64,000 bases of DNA, taken from NCBI RefSeq assembly GCF_003205295.1, contig NZ_QJRP01000015.1:1-64000 (forward strand), in the 5' to 3' direction. This DNA comes from Pseudomonas mosselii. Lineage in GTDB: Bacteria > Pseudomonadota > Gammaproteobacteria > Pseudomonadales > Pseudomonadaceae. Positions 31,047 through 39,716 of this stretch are shown piece by piece (position 1 is the stretch's first letter; each line of letters opens with the position of its first letter). The notes beneath the pieces were generated by a model that did no database searches, was not told where the DNA came from, and saw only the letters and a list, made by a program, of their open reading frames with translations. Made by a program: the position numbers and the translations under genes.

Positions 31047-32474
31047 ATGAGCGAACCGGGACAGAAACTGCGCCTAGGTGCGCTGATCGCGCTGGTGGTC
31101 GGCTCGATGATCGGTGGCGGGATCTTCTCGTTGCCGCAGAACATGGCTGCCCGCGCCGATGTCGGAGCGGTGCTGATCGGCTGGGGCATCACCGCGGTGG
31201 GGATGCTGGCGCTGGCCTTCGTCTTCCAGACCCTGGCCAACCGCAAGCCGGAGCTGGACTCCGGGGTGTATGCCTACGCCAAGGCCGGCTTCGGCGACTA
31301 CATGGGCTTCTCCTCGGCCTGGGGCTACTGGATCAGTGCCTGGCTGGGCAACGTCGGTTACTTCGTATTGCTGTTCAGTACCCTCGGCTTCTACTTTCCG
31401 GTGTTCGGCGAAGGCAACACACCGGTGGCCATCGGTTGCGCCTCGCTGCTGCTATGGGCGGTGCATTTCCTGGTGCTGCGCGGCATCAAGGAGGCCGCCT
31501 TCATCAACCAGGTGACCACCGTGGCCAAGGTCGTGCCGCTGCTGATGTTCATCGTCATCGCCGCCTTCGCCTTTCGCGCCGACATCTTCACCCGCGACAT
31601 CTGGGGGTTGAGCAATCCGCAGTTCGGCAGCGTGCTGGAGCAGGTGCGTAACATGATGCTGGTGACGGTGTTCGTGTTCATCGGCATCGAGGGCGCGAGT
31701 GTCTATTCGGGGCGGGCGCTGCACCGCTCGGACGTGGGCAAGGCCACCGTGGTCGGCTTTCTCGGCGTGCTGGCGCTGCTGGTGCTGGTCAACGTGCTGT
31801 CGCTGGGGGTGATGACCCAGCCGGAGCTGGCTGGCTTGCAGAACCCCTCCTTGGCGTCGGTGCTGGAGCATATCGTCGGGCCCTGGGGGGCGCTGTTGAT
31901 CAGCATCGGCCTGGCGGTATCGCTGCTGGGTGCATTGCTGTCGTGGGCGCTGCTGTGCGCCGAGATTCTCTATGCCACCGCCCGGGACAAGACCATGCCG
32001 CGCTTCCTGGCGCGGGAGAACGCCAACCAGGTGCCGGCCAACGCCCTGTGGTTGACCAATGTGATGATCCAGGGCTTCCTGCTGATCACCCTGTTCTCGG
32101 CGGGGACCTACACCAGCCTGATCTACCTGGCGTCATCGATGATCCTGGTGCCGTACTTCTGGTCGGCGGCCTATGCCGTGCTGCTGGCCTGCCGCGGTGA
32201 AGGCTACCAGGGACAGGCGGGGCTGCGGCGCAAGGACCTGCTGGTGGCGGCGATCGCGCTGTTGTACGCGGTCTGGCTGCTGTATGCCGGAGGGCTCAAG
32301 TACGTGCTGCTGTCGGCGCTGCTGTATGCGCCCGGGGTGATCCTGTTCGCCCGGGCCAAGCACGAGCAGGGGCAGGTGCTGTTCACTGCGTGGGAGAAAT
32401 TGATCTTCGCGGCGGTGCTGGCGGGGGCGGGGCTGGCGGCGTATGCCCTGTATTCAGGGTTGTTGAGCCTGTGA
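31047..32474 (+). CDS. Second arginine/ornithine antiporter (ArcD paralogue)
   Basis: The 475-aa protein has the same length as ArcD and is roughly 75 per cent identical by eye along its whole length, including the GSMIGGGIFSLPQNMA opening. It is intact, with its own GAGGAG ribosome binding site. It is alone (no arcABC follows) and divergent from arcD. It lacks a visible Anr box, so it may serve arginine or ornithine transport in air, or carry a changed substrate. It most likely arose by an inverted local duplication. Confidence 0.9.
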   Translation: MSEPGQKLRLGALIALVVGSMIGGGIFSLPQNMAARADVGAVLIGWGITAVGMLALAFVFQTLANRKPELDSGVYAYAKAGFGDYMGFSSAWGYWISAWLGNVGYFVLLFSTLGFYFPVFGEGNTPVAIGCASLLLWAVHFLVLRGIKEAAFINQVTTVAKVVPLLMFIVIAAFAFRADIFTRDIWGLSNPQFGSVLEQVRNMMLVTVFVFIGIEGASVYSGRALHRSDVGKATVVGFLGVLALLVLVNVLSLGVMTQPELAGLQNPSLASVLEHIVGPWGALLISIGLAVSLLGALLSWALLCAEILYATARDKTMPRFLARENANQVPANALWLTNVMIQGFLLITLFSAGTYTSLIYLASSMILVPYFWSAAYAVLLACRGEGYQGQAGLRRKDLLVAAIALLYAVWLLYAGGLKYVLLSALLYAPGVILFARAKHEQGQVLFTAWEKLIFAAVLAGAGLAAYALYSGLLSL

Positions 32475-32565
32475 TCAGGCCTGGCGCCGCTCCCACAGGG
32501 GGACAGTTCCCTGCGCGACAGCGCAGCCCGAACGGCCGGGCGATCTCCTACAGGGGATCCCGCAG

Positions 32566-33900
32566 TCACCACTGGGCAGGCGCTGAGCCAAGCTCGCAGG
32601 CTCCACGCGCCCAGCTCATGGTAGCCTCACCCACCTTCAACGGCGCCTTGATCCGCTGTGCTGCGCCCCAAGGCGTGCATTCGATGCGCGGATCGATGTC
32701 CAGCGCCGACTCCGCGGCCAATGCCAGGTCCTCTTCCACGGTCCCTCGTTCGATCAGCAATGCCGCCGTGCGTGCCAGTGACAGCCTGGATCGGCATCCC
32801 TCGCCTCGTCCCAGCGCTCGTATCACTTCGGCCGCCATCAGGTATCCAGTGGCGTGATCCAGCGCCTGCACCGGCAGCGGTACAGGCCGATCCGCCTGGC
32901 GCCAGCGCATGCCTTCGCGGGCGATGCCGGTGCTCATCTGCACCAGGCTGTCGAATCCGCGACGGTCTTGCCAGGGTCCGCTCCAGCCATAGGCGTTCAG
33001 GCTCACATCGATCAGCCCGGGGTTGAGCTGGCGTCGTCGTTCGACACCCAGGTCGAGCCGCTCGAGGGCATCGGCGCGGTAGCCATGTACCAGCACATCG
33101 GCCTCGACCAGCAAGCGATCGAAGCATTGACGGCCGGCCAGGGTACGCAGGTCCAGGCGGGCGCAGCGTTTGCCCAGGGTCACCTCGGCGGCCACCGCAG
33201 GCTCTTCCCAGTCAGGCGGGTCTATCCGTAGCACGTCGGCACCAAAAGCGGCCAGCAGGCGGGTGGCGGTGGGGCCGGCGAGGATGCGGGTGAGGTCGAG
33301 GACCTTGATGCCGGCCAACGGTCGATCTGCGCTGCCGCGCCAGGCCAGGGTGGTTGCGGTGAAGGTCTGGCGCAGGATCAGCGGTTCCTGGTTCACTGCC
33401 AAACCCTGCGGATGCGCGCACCATTCGGGCCAGCTGCGCATCCGCGCCGCGCAGCCACCGGCTCCCACTACCGCAGCTTCCAGTGCATCGGCGTCCCAGC
33501 GGGCGACCTCGTTGGCGACACTGGCGCGGTCGGCTTGGGCACCCAGTACCCGCAGGGCGGCGGTGCGGTGGTGCGTCGCGTTGGTGTGCAGGCGGATCCA
33601 GCCGTCGCGGGCCTGATAGTCACCGGCGATGGCATCCCACAGCGGCGGTGGCTCCCAGCCGCCAGGCCGCAGGCTGGTGGCGAACCAGAAGGACGCCAGG
33701 CGGCGGTCGATGTGCACCAGGGGGCAGTGGCCCGACTGGCCCTGGAGCAGATCGGCCAGGGCCAGTCCGCAGGCGGCGAGACTGGCGGCGGCCAGTTCGG
33801 TTACTGCAAATGTGGAGGGCAGGGCGCCGATGCCGTGCCAGCTTACGGCGGTGGGGGAGAGTTGTAGTGAATGGGCGATGGTGTCGAGCAATGGCTGCAT
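32566..33900 (-). CDS. Family III CoA-transferase with unusual domain order
   Basis: The 444-aa protein belongs to the CaiB/BaiF (family III) CoA-transferases. The characteristic nucleotide-fold start IKVLDLTRILAGPTATRLLA, usually near residue 5, begins here at about 198. It is preceded by a segment (about 75-190) that resembles the C-terminal part of such enzymes (LRPGGWEPPPLWDAIAGD, then DGWIRL). So it looks like a permuted or a fused, degenerate two-half protein. The start ATG 33900 has a GAAGGAGG ribosome binding site. No pathway genes are adjacent, and substrate is unknown. Confidence 0.8.
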   Translation of the reverse strand: MQPLLDTIAHSLQLSPTAVSWHGIGALPSTFAVTELAAASLAACGLALADLLQGQSGHCPLVHIDRRLASFWFATSLRPGGWEPPPLWDAIAGDYQARDGWIRLHTNATHHRTAALRVLGAQADRASVANEVARWDADALEAAVVGAGGCAARMRSWPEWCAHPQGLAVNQEPLILRQTFTATTLAWRGSADRPLAGIKVLDLTRILAGPTATRLLAAFGADVLRIDPPDWEEPAVAAEVTLGKRCARLDLRTLAGRQCFDRLLVEADVLVHGYRADALERLDLGVERRRQLNPGLIDVSLNAYGWSGPWQDRRGFDSLVQMSTGIAREGMRWRQADRPVPLPVQALDHATGYLMAAEVIRALGRGEGCRSRLSLARTAALLIERGTVEEDLALAAESALDIDPRIECTPWGAAQRIKAPLKVGEATMSWARGACELGSAPAQW

Positions 33901-33958
33901 GCCGGATCCTCCTTCGTGGAGCCCATTGCAGTACATCCGGCGCCGCAGCGCAAATGAA

Positions 33959-34372
33959 TCAACCTTGCAGTTCGACAGCGCCTGGTGGCGTCGGACGTTC
34001 CGGGCGCGACCAGATCCACAGGTTGCCCAGGGTCATGCCGGTGATGGCGAGGAACACCGGCCAGTGGTGCTCGAGGAAGGTCAGCATCAGGCCGGCGCAC
34101 AGCAGCATGCTGATGGTCGCGCTGACCTTGGCGCGGCGCTGGATCACCTTGCCGTTGCGCCAGTTGTAGAGAATCGGACCGAACAGCCGGTGGTTCTCCA
34201 GCCAGGCGGACAGGCGCGGCGAGCTGCGGGTCGCGGCCCAGGCGGCGAGGAGGATGAACTCGGTGGTGGGCAGCCCGGGAATGACGATGGCCACCAGGCC
34301 AATGCCCAGGCTGACGTAGGCCAGGATCGCGTAGAGCAGGCGGGACAGTTTCGAGCGGGCGATTCGGGTCAT
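33959..34372 (-). CDS. YbaN/DUF454 membrane protein
   Basis: The 137-aa protein carries the DUF454 signature (VSLGIGLVAIVIPGLPTTEFILLAAW) and two or three further hydrophobic helices near residues 95-120. The function of YbaN proteins is not established. I start at ATG 34372 (MTRIARSKLSRLL), since the longer frame to 34609 overlaps the heme oxygenase gene antisense-like. It follows the heme oxygenase gene by 49 bp on the same strand; DUF454 genes often neighbour heme or iron genes in pseudomonads. Confidence 0.85.
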   Translation of the reverse strand: MTRIARSKLSRLLYAILAYVSLGIGLVAIVIPGLPTTEFILLAAWAATRSSPRLSAWLENHRLFGPILYNWRNGKVIQRRAKVSATISMLLCAGLMLTFLEHHWPVFLAITGMTLGNLWIWSRPERPTPPGAVELQG

Positions 34373-34421
34373 GGTCTCACTGCAACGGTGTGGCCGCCCG
34401 CAGGCGGCCGGGTAAAGCGTG

Positions 34422-35027
34422 TCAGGCCAGCGCGGCGTCGGCGGCGTAGGCATGCTTGAGCAGCTCGGTGAAGCGCTCGAAGGCGGCGACCGCGCCACGT
34501 TCGGCGGCGGCGTCTTCCTCGGGCGACAGCTCCAGGCTGTCGAGGATGCGGGTGAACTGCTTCCAGCCTTCGGCACGGCCACCGGCCGGCTCGCCCAGGT
34601 GACGGGCACCGAAGGTCTCGGACAGCTCCAGGGCCACGGCGCGCTTGATCAGGAACGCGGCGCCCAGTTTGGAGCCTTCGGAGACGAAGATCCAGCCCAG
34701 GGCCTCGCCCAGGCTTGGCTTGCCCAGGGCGCCGGCGAAGGGCGCGGGTACTTCGGTGTCGAGGTCGGCCAGGTCCAGGCGGGCCTGTTCGGCGCGGCAG
34801 CGCGCGGCGAGGTCCGGCACGATGGCGATCAGTTGCGGGTCGGTGTACAGCGCCTGCAGCTCGGACTGGAACAGGTACTGGGCGACCACGAAGCGGGCGA
34901 AGCTTTCACGGCTGTCGAACGGCTTGTGCGATTTGACCAGGGCGTCCAGCTCGGTGTGCGGGGCGTGGGTGACCTGGTTCAGGCGCTGGGAGCGCAGGGC
35001 GGCGCGTTCGGTGGAAGGGGCGGTCAT
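34422..35027 (-). CDS. hemO: Heme oxygenase, PigA/HemO type
   Basis: The 201-aa enzyme opens the heme ring to release iron, CO and a biliverdin. It aligns well with P. aeruginosa PigA/HemO: the heme-ligand His is His24 (THAPH), Asn17 and Lys32 correspond to PigA Asn19 and Lys34, and GWIFVSEGSKLGAAFL is the distal helix. These residues steer PigA to beta/delta-biliverdin, so the same product is likely here. The start has an AAGGA site. It follows the TonB receptor gene, with a Fur-like sequence between. Confidence 0.93.
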   Translation of the reverse strand: MTAPSTERAALRSQRLNQVTHAPHTELDALVKSHKPFDSRESFARFVVAQYLFQSELQALYTDPQLIAIVPDLAARCRAEQARLDLADLDTEVPAPFAGALGKPSLGEALGWIFVSEGSKLGAAFLIKRAVALELSETFGARHLGEPAGGRAEGWKQFTRILDSLELSPEEDAAAERGAVAAFERFTELLKHAYAADAALA

Positions 35028-35107
35028 GGGGGCATCCTTGGAAAATGGGGCGTCTAGTGACAAGACGAAACAGAAGACGCGGGACAGTAAAAAAACCTCA
35101 CCTGCGA

Positions 35108-35126
35108 AGTGAAATCATTCTCATGA
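35108..35126 (-). promoter_or_regulatory. Possible Fur box upstream of hemO
   Basis: On the minus strand, GAGAATGATTTC resembles half of the Fur consensus. It is 80-100 bp upstream of hemO, just after the receptor gene. Moderate match, so tentative. Confidence 0.4.
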
Positions 35127-35174
35127 CTTGAAACGGGCGGCACCTGCATCGCGGGCGCCGCCCTTATCAGCCGA

Positions 35175-37781
35175 TCAGATATCCCACACCAGATTGATGG
35201 CGAAGTTGCGGCCAGGGGCTGTCAAGCGATCCAGGTTGGCCGGCTGGGTAACGGCCGCTTCGCCCACACCGTTCTGGTCACCGACCATGGCGTACTTGCG
35301 CACGTCGTCCCACTGCCAGTACTTCTTGTCGGCCAGGTTGTACACGCCGCCGTTGATGGTCAGGTCGTCGGTGATCCGGTAGAAGCCGGTCAGGTCCAGT
35401 ACGCCGTAGCCGGGGGTGCGGAAGTTCGAGCTGGAACCGTCGGGGGCGAAAAATTTGGTGTCGTCCACGCGATTCTTGCGCTTGACCACGGTCCAGCTGA
35501 GCTGGGTGCCGTAGTCAATCTGCTCGTAGCCCAGGCCGAACACGCCGGTTAGCGGGTTGACGCTGTTCAGCGGTTGGCCGGTGTCGTCGTTGCGCCCGTA
35601 GGCATAGGCGATGGAGCCGACGGTGTACAGGCCATCAGGCGCGCCGAAGCGGTCCAGGTTGAGTCGGCCCTTGACTTCGGCGCCCTTGATGGTGGCGTGC
35701 TTGATGTTGTTGGCCTGGAAGGAGGTCCCCAGGTTGGTCGACTGCACGGCCTCTTCGTTGATGAAATCGCGGTACTTGTTGTAGAACACCGCGATATCGA
35801 AGTTGCCGGCGTCGAAGTGGCCACGCAGGCCGGTTTCGTAGCTCTTGCTCTTCTCCGGCTCCAGCCCCGGGTTGGGCTCGACCACATAGCCGCCGGCGAG
35901 GTTTTCGAAGCGGCCCCAGATCGCCTTGGCGCTCGGCGTGCGGAAACCTTCGGCGTACTGCCCGTACCAGGTGTAGTTGTCGTTGAAGGCATAGGTCACG
36001 CCCAGTTTGGGCGATACGCGGTGCCATTTCTTGTCGTCGTCGTTCAGACGGCTTTGCCCGGTGGGGCTGGTGCTCTGCACGCCGCGCAGGTATTCGGCGG
36101 TCATCTTCGGATCGATGCGGGTGTAGTCGTAGCGAGCACCCGGCAGGAAGGTCCAGTTGTTCCAGCGGATCTCGTCCTGGGCGAACAGGCTGTAGGTGTT
36201 GACGGTCGGATCCGGGAAGTCGCTGACCGGTGCCGGGGTGTCGGCCGGGCTGATCTGGCCGATGAATCGGCAGGCGCCGCCCACCACCAGGCAGGTGCCC
36301 TTGCCGGTGCGCAGGCCGGTGATCTTTTCATGCTTGAGCGTGGTGCCGTAGGTGAGCAGGTGGTCGGTTTCACCGATGCGCAACGCCTTGTCCAGCTGGG
36401 CATCAAGCACCCATTGGCGGTCCTTGTAGGTGGTGTCGCGTTCGCGCAGCACCGTGCGGCTGAACGGGAAGTAGATTTCCGAGGTTGCCTGGTCGGTCTT
36501 GGCGATCTGGTAGTTCAGGCTCCACTTGACGTGGTCGGCGACCAGCGAATCCAGGCCGAATTCATGATTGATGCCGAAACGCTCGCGGGTGACGGTATCG
36601 TTGCCGGTGCGGCTGCGGTACATGCCCAGGGGCGAGCCGCCGTTGAACGGTCCGCCCACTGCGCTGAGGATGTTCTGGTCGCGATCATCCTTGTAGTGCT
36701 CGTAGGTCAGCCCGAACCGCGCGTCGTCGGCGTAGTTCCAGCCCAGCTTGGCCAGCACGTTGGTGGTGCGAACGTCTTCAGGGTTGGCTTTGGTCCGGTT
36801 GATGCCGGCGCCGCCGTGTCCGCCATAGGACTCGGTCTCATGGCCATTGCGCTGGCTCAGGTGCAGCAGGCCGTCGAAATCACCCTGGCGGCCCGCTACG
36901 GTGGCCGAGGTCAGCCAGCTTTCGTCGGCGGAGCTGTAGCCGGTCTTCAGGCGTGCGCCGACATCCTTGCCTGGCTTGATGATGTCTTCCGGGTCGAGGG
37001 TGTAGTAGCTCACCGCGCCGCCAATGGCGTTGCTGCCGTAGAGTACGGAGGCCGGGCCGCGCAGGATCTCCACGCGCTTGACGATCTCGGGGTCGACATA
37101 GTTACGCTGGGTCTGGGCGTAGGGGCCGTTGAAGAAACTGTCGGGAATCGACACGCCGTCCACCTGGGTCAGCACCCGGTCACCATCGATACCACGGATG
37201 TTGTAGCCGTTCAGGCCGCTGCGCTGGCCGGTGCCGGACACCGAAACGCCGGGCTCGTAGCGCACCAGTTGCTTGATGTCGTTGACGTTCTGCCGATCCA
37301 GCTGCTCGCGGGTCTGCACACTGACGGTGCTCGGCACCTGGCTGACATCCTGGGCGCTGCGGGTGGCGCTGACGGTCACCTGTTGCAGGGCGATGGCGTT
37401 GCCGGCGGACTGGCGCTCGAGCACCACGTTGCCGTTACCGATCTTGCGGTAGCCCAGGCCGGTGCCGCGCAGCAGGCGTTGCAGCGCCATCTCCGGGGCC
37501 AGCGAGCCCTGCACGCCCGGCGAGGCCACGCCGTCGGCCAGCTCGGCGCTGAAGCCGACCTGCCAGCCGGTCACCTTGCTGAAGGCGTTGATGGCCTCGA
37601 CCAGCGGCTGCTGGGCGATGGCGAAACGGTAGTCGCCCATGCGCGGGCTGCTGGCCTGGGCCGGTTCCACGGCCAGCGCCGGCAGGCTGCAGGCGCCGCT
37701 GGCGAGCAGGGCCAGGGTCAGCAGGGACAATTGCCCGCGACGGCGGGAAGAAGAGGACGGGCGGGTCTGACCTGTGGGCAT
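35175..37781 (-). CDS. TonB-dependent heme receptor with signalling (STN) domain
   Basis: The 868-aa outer-membrane receptor has a basic signal peptide (to about residue 40, ending LPALAVEPAQA), a secretin/TonB short N-terminal domain (residues ~47-105) that talks to an anti-sigma factor, a plug domain (SQVPSTVSVQTREQLDRQNV, RGPASVLYGSNAIGGAV) and a 22-strand barrel ending in the aromatic INLVWDI. It is flanked by the ECF sigma/anti-sigma pair and heme oxygenase, so its ligand is likely heme or a hemophore, as for HasR. No hasA hemophore gene is present here. The chosen ATG 37781 has an AGGGAG site. Confidence 0.92.
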   Translation of the reverse strand: MPTGQTRPSSSSRRRGQLSLLTLALLASGACSLPALAVEPAQASSPRMGDYRFAIAQQPLVEAINAFSKVTGWQVGFSAELADGVASPGVQGSLAPEMALQRLLRGTGLGYRKIGNGNVVLERQSAGNAIALQQVTVSATRSAQDVSQVPSTVSVQTREQLDRQNVNDIKQLVRYEPGVSVSGTGQRSGLNGYNIRGIDGDRVLTQVDGVSIPDSFFNGPYAQTQRNYVDPEIVKRVEILRGPASVLYGSNAIGGAVSYYTLDPEDIIKPGKDVGARLKTGYSSADESWLTSATVAGRQGDFDGLLHLSQRNGHETESYGGHGGAGINRTKANPEDVRTTNVLAKLGWNYADDARFGLTYEHYKDDRDQNILSAVGGPFNGGSPLGMYRSRTGNDTVTRERFGINHEFGLDSLVADHVKWSLNYQIAKTDQATSEIYFPFSRTVLRERDTTYKDRQWVLDAQLDKALRIGETDHLLTYGTTLKHEKITGLRTGKGTCLVVGGACRFIGQISPADTPAPVSDFPDPTVNTYSLFAQDEIRWNNWTFLPGARYDYTRIDPKMTAEYLRGVQSTSPTGQSRLNDDDKKWHRVSPKLGVTYAFNDNYTWYGQYAEGFRTPSAKAIWGRFENLAGGYVVEPNPGLEPEKSKSYETGLRGHFDAGNFDIAVFYNKYRDFINEEAVQSTNLGTSFQANNIKHATIKGAEVKGRLNLDRFGAPDGLYTVGSIAYAYGRNDDTGQPLNSVNPLTGVFGLGYEQIDYGTQLSWTVVKRKNRVDDTKFFAPDGSSSNFRTPGYGVLDLTGFYRITDDLTINGGVYNLADKKYWQWDDVRKYAMVGDQNGVGEAAVTQPANLDRLTAPGRNFAINLVWDI

Positions 37782-37825
37782 CGAAAGCGCTCCCTGTCGC
37801 GCGTAAGTTATAGGCGGTGCTTGCT

Positions 37826-37841
37826 CTCGTTTTCGAACGAG
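37826..37841. promoter_or_regulatory. Palindrome upstream of the heme receptor
   Basis: CTCGTTTTCGAACGAG is a palindrome with 6-bp arms, directly followed by GAATCAATCGTATT, a weak Fur-like stretch. It is 45-60 bp before the receptor start and may be an operator or part of the ECF-dependent promoter. Confidence 0.4.
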
Positions 37842-37906
37842 AATCAATCGTATTGGCTATAACGAGACGGGCGAGGCAGGGCGATCGCGTAAAAAAACTT
37901 ACCGGG

Positions 37907-38869
37907 TCAGTTGAGAATCACCACGGCAGGGTACTCGTGCAGTTGCGCCGAGGTGATGTGGGCGAGGGCGCGCAGGGTTTCCAGCGGCTGGTCGAGGCGG
38001 TAGTTGCCGGTGACCGCGACCTGCTCCAGGTGGGCGTTGCGGTTGATGATCCAACCCGGGTAGTAGCGGCGGACTTCCGCGAGCACCTGGCTCAGCGGGC
38101 AGTTCTCGAACACCAGGCGGCCTTCGATCCAGGCCAGGTCCTTGCTCATGTCGGGGCGCTGGCGCTGGCCGAAGCCCTTGGGGCCGACGCTGATGCTGTC
38201 GCCGGCGCTCAGGCGGATGCGCTGGTCGCTCGCGGCCTGCAGGTCGACATCGCCGCGCTGCACCCGCACCTGGGCCTCGCCATCGAGGTAGCGCACGGCG
38301 AAGTCGGTGTCGCGCACGCTGGCGCGCAATGGGCCGGCCTGGACTTCCAGGGGCGGCTGGCTGGCGTTGGATACCTGGAAATACGCCTCGCCCTGCAGCA
38401 GGCGGGCAACCTTGCGGCCTTCGCGCTCGTCACTGGCGAAGGCCGAGTTGGTGTTGAGCAGCACCTTGGCGCCCGGGTCCAGGTCCAGGCGCTGTCGCTC
38501 GCCGACCACGGTCAGGTGGTCGGCCTGCAGGCGCACCGGCAGGTTGCCGAAGGTGAACAGCCCGACCAGCAGCACGGCGGCGGTGGCCAGCGGTTTCCAG
38601 TGACTGCGCAGCCGCCCGGCGAGCGAGCGCTTGCGGCTGTGCTGCAGCTGGCCGGCGGCCTGGCGCAGCGAGGCGCCGTTCCACAAGGCCTCGGCTTCGA
38701 CATAGGCCTCGGCGTTCTCCGGCTCCGCTCCCAACCAGTGCTCGAAGGCGCGGGTATCGTCTTCGCTGGCGCACTGCAGGCGGATCAACCAGTCCAGCGC
38801 CTCCTCGCGGGCACGGGCGCGGGCATCAGGCTCGGCGGGTGACGGGCGAGGCGTGGGGCGGTCGGTCAC
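37907..38869 (-). CDS. FecR-type anti-sigma factor/sigma regulator
   Basis: The 320-aa inner-membrane protein has a cytoplasmic N-terminal domain (DUF4880, EEALDWLIRLQCASEDDTRAFEHWL), one membrane helix (about residues 95-115), and a periplasmic FecR domain (LNTNSAFASDEREGRKVARL, RVQRGDV). It receives the signal from the receptor and controls the ECF sigma. I take GTG 38869 with AAGGATC upstream; a start at ATG 38902 is possible. Operon order is sigma, anti-sigma, receptor. Confidence 0.9.
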   Translation of the reverse strand: MTDRPTPRPSPAEPDARARAREEALDWLIRLQCASEDDTRAFEHWLGAEPENAEAYVEAEALWNGASLRQAAGQLQHSRKRSLAGRLRSHWKPLATAAVLLVGLFTFGNLPVRLQADHLTVVGERQRLDLDPGAKVLLNTNSAFASDEREGRKVARLLQGEAYFQVSNASQPPLEVQAGPLRASVRDTDFAVRYLDGEAQVRVQRGDVDLQAASDQRIRLSAGDSISVGPKGFGQRQRPDMSKDLAWIEGRLVFENCPLSQVLAEVRRYYPGWIINRNAHLEQVAVTGNYRLDQPLETLRALAHITSAQLHEYPAVVILN

Positions 38870-38962
38870 GGGGGATCCTTGCTTCGGGCATTTTTTGCGC
38901 ATGATCAATGCAGACCCCGCCCATGGCAAGGGCTTTGCGCTGGCCAGCGGCGAGCGGTCGCG

Positions 38963-39475
38963 TCACTGGTGACGATCGGCCACGCCCATGCAGATGGCCA
39001 TGATCAGTTTCAGTTCCTTCTGTACCGTGCTGGCCGAGACGCTCAACTGCTCGGCGATTTCCAGGTAGCTGGCGCCGTGCAGGCGGCTGAGGATGAAGAT
39101 GCGCTGCTGGCGCTCGCTGAGTTGGCCGAGGCTGACGCTCAGGTGCTTGAGCAACTGCTCGGCGTGGGCGGCGTCCTCGCTGCTGGCCGAAGGGGCGGCG
39201 ACATTGTGCAGGACCTGTTCGGGCACGTCGTCCACCAGCGTGCGCGCCTGCACCCGGCGTGCGCGCAGGTGGTCCAGGGCCAGGTTGCGGGCAGTCTGGA
39301 AAACGAAGGGCTCGAGGTGCTCGATCGGCCGCTCGCCCAGGGCACGGGTGACCCGCAGGTAGGTTTCCTGCAGCAGGTCCTCGGCGGTGCTGGGGTTGCC
39401 CACCATGCGCTGCAAGGTGCGCAGCAGGGTGAGGCGCTGGTTGAGGAACACTGAGTTGAACCGGGACTGACTCAC
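38963..39475 (-). CDS. ECF sigma factor, FecI family (heme signalling)
   Basis: The 170-aa protein has sigma regions 2 (GNPSTAEDLLQETYLRV) and 4 (LSERQQRIFILSRLHGASYL then a helix-turn-helix). I use GTG 39475 (VSQSRFNSVFLNQRL). The longer frame to ATG 39523 would place the Fur box inside the coding region. It is the first gene of the heme-uptake module and should direct receptor expression when heme is bound and iron is low. The functional link to HasI-like sigmas rests on context. Confidence 0.9.
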   Translation of the reverse strand: MSQSRFNSVFLNQRLTLLRTLQRMVGNPSTAEDLLQETYLRVTRALGERPIEHLEPFVFQTARNLALDHLRARRVQARTLVDDVPEQVLHNVAAPSASSEDAAHAEQLLKHLSVSLGQLSERQQRIFILSRLHGASYLEIAEQLSVSASTVQKELKLIMAICMGVADRHQ

Positions 39476-39502
39476 GGGGAAACCTGGTCGCTTTTCGGGT
39501 GA

Positions 39503-39519
39503 ATGATAATGCTTATCAT
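39503..39519. promoter_or_regulatory. Fur box upstream of the ECF sigma gene
   Basis: ATGATAATGCTTATCAT is a perfect palindrome with 7-bp arms and matches the Fur core. It lies about 28 bp before the GTG start of the sigma gene, so iron starvation should open the whole module. Confidence 0.85.
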
Positions 39520-39582
39520 CCATGCTCAAGGTCAAGCGCAGAAATGTCACGATCAGGTAAATATTGCGGCTAGCGCGGCCCG

Positions 39583-39699
39583 TGTAGGAGCGGCCTTGTG
39601 CCGCGAAAGGGCTGCAAAGCAGCCCCAGGGTTTCAGCGTCGATGCAACAAGAGCTGGGGCCGCTTTGCGGCCCTTTCGCGGCACAAGGCCGCTCCTACA
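39583..39699. repeat. REP palindrome pair (GGCCTTGTGCCGCG class)
   Basis: Two inverted REP units start with TGTAGGAGCGG and lie between the ECF sigma promoter and the gap stop codon. Confidence 0.9.
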
Positions 39700-39716
39700 G
39701 GGGATCGCGCAAAACT

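Noticed and set aside
32485..32505. CCGCTCCCACAGGG sequence after the second arcD gene
   Set aside because: It looks like a decayed half of a REP unit with no partner, so I do not call it as an element.
35574..37862. 762-codon frame opposite the heme receptor
   Set aside because: Shadow of the TonB receptor; no credible ribosome binding site or domain.
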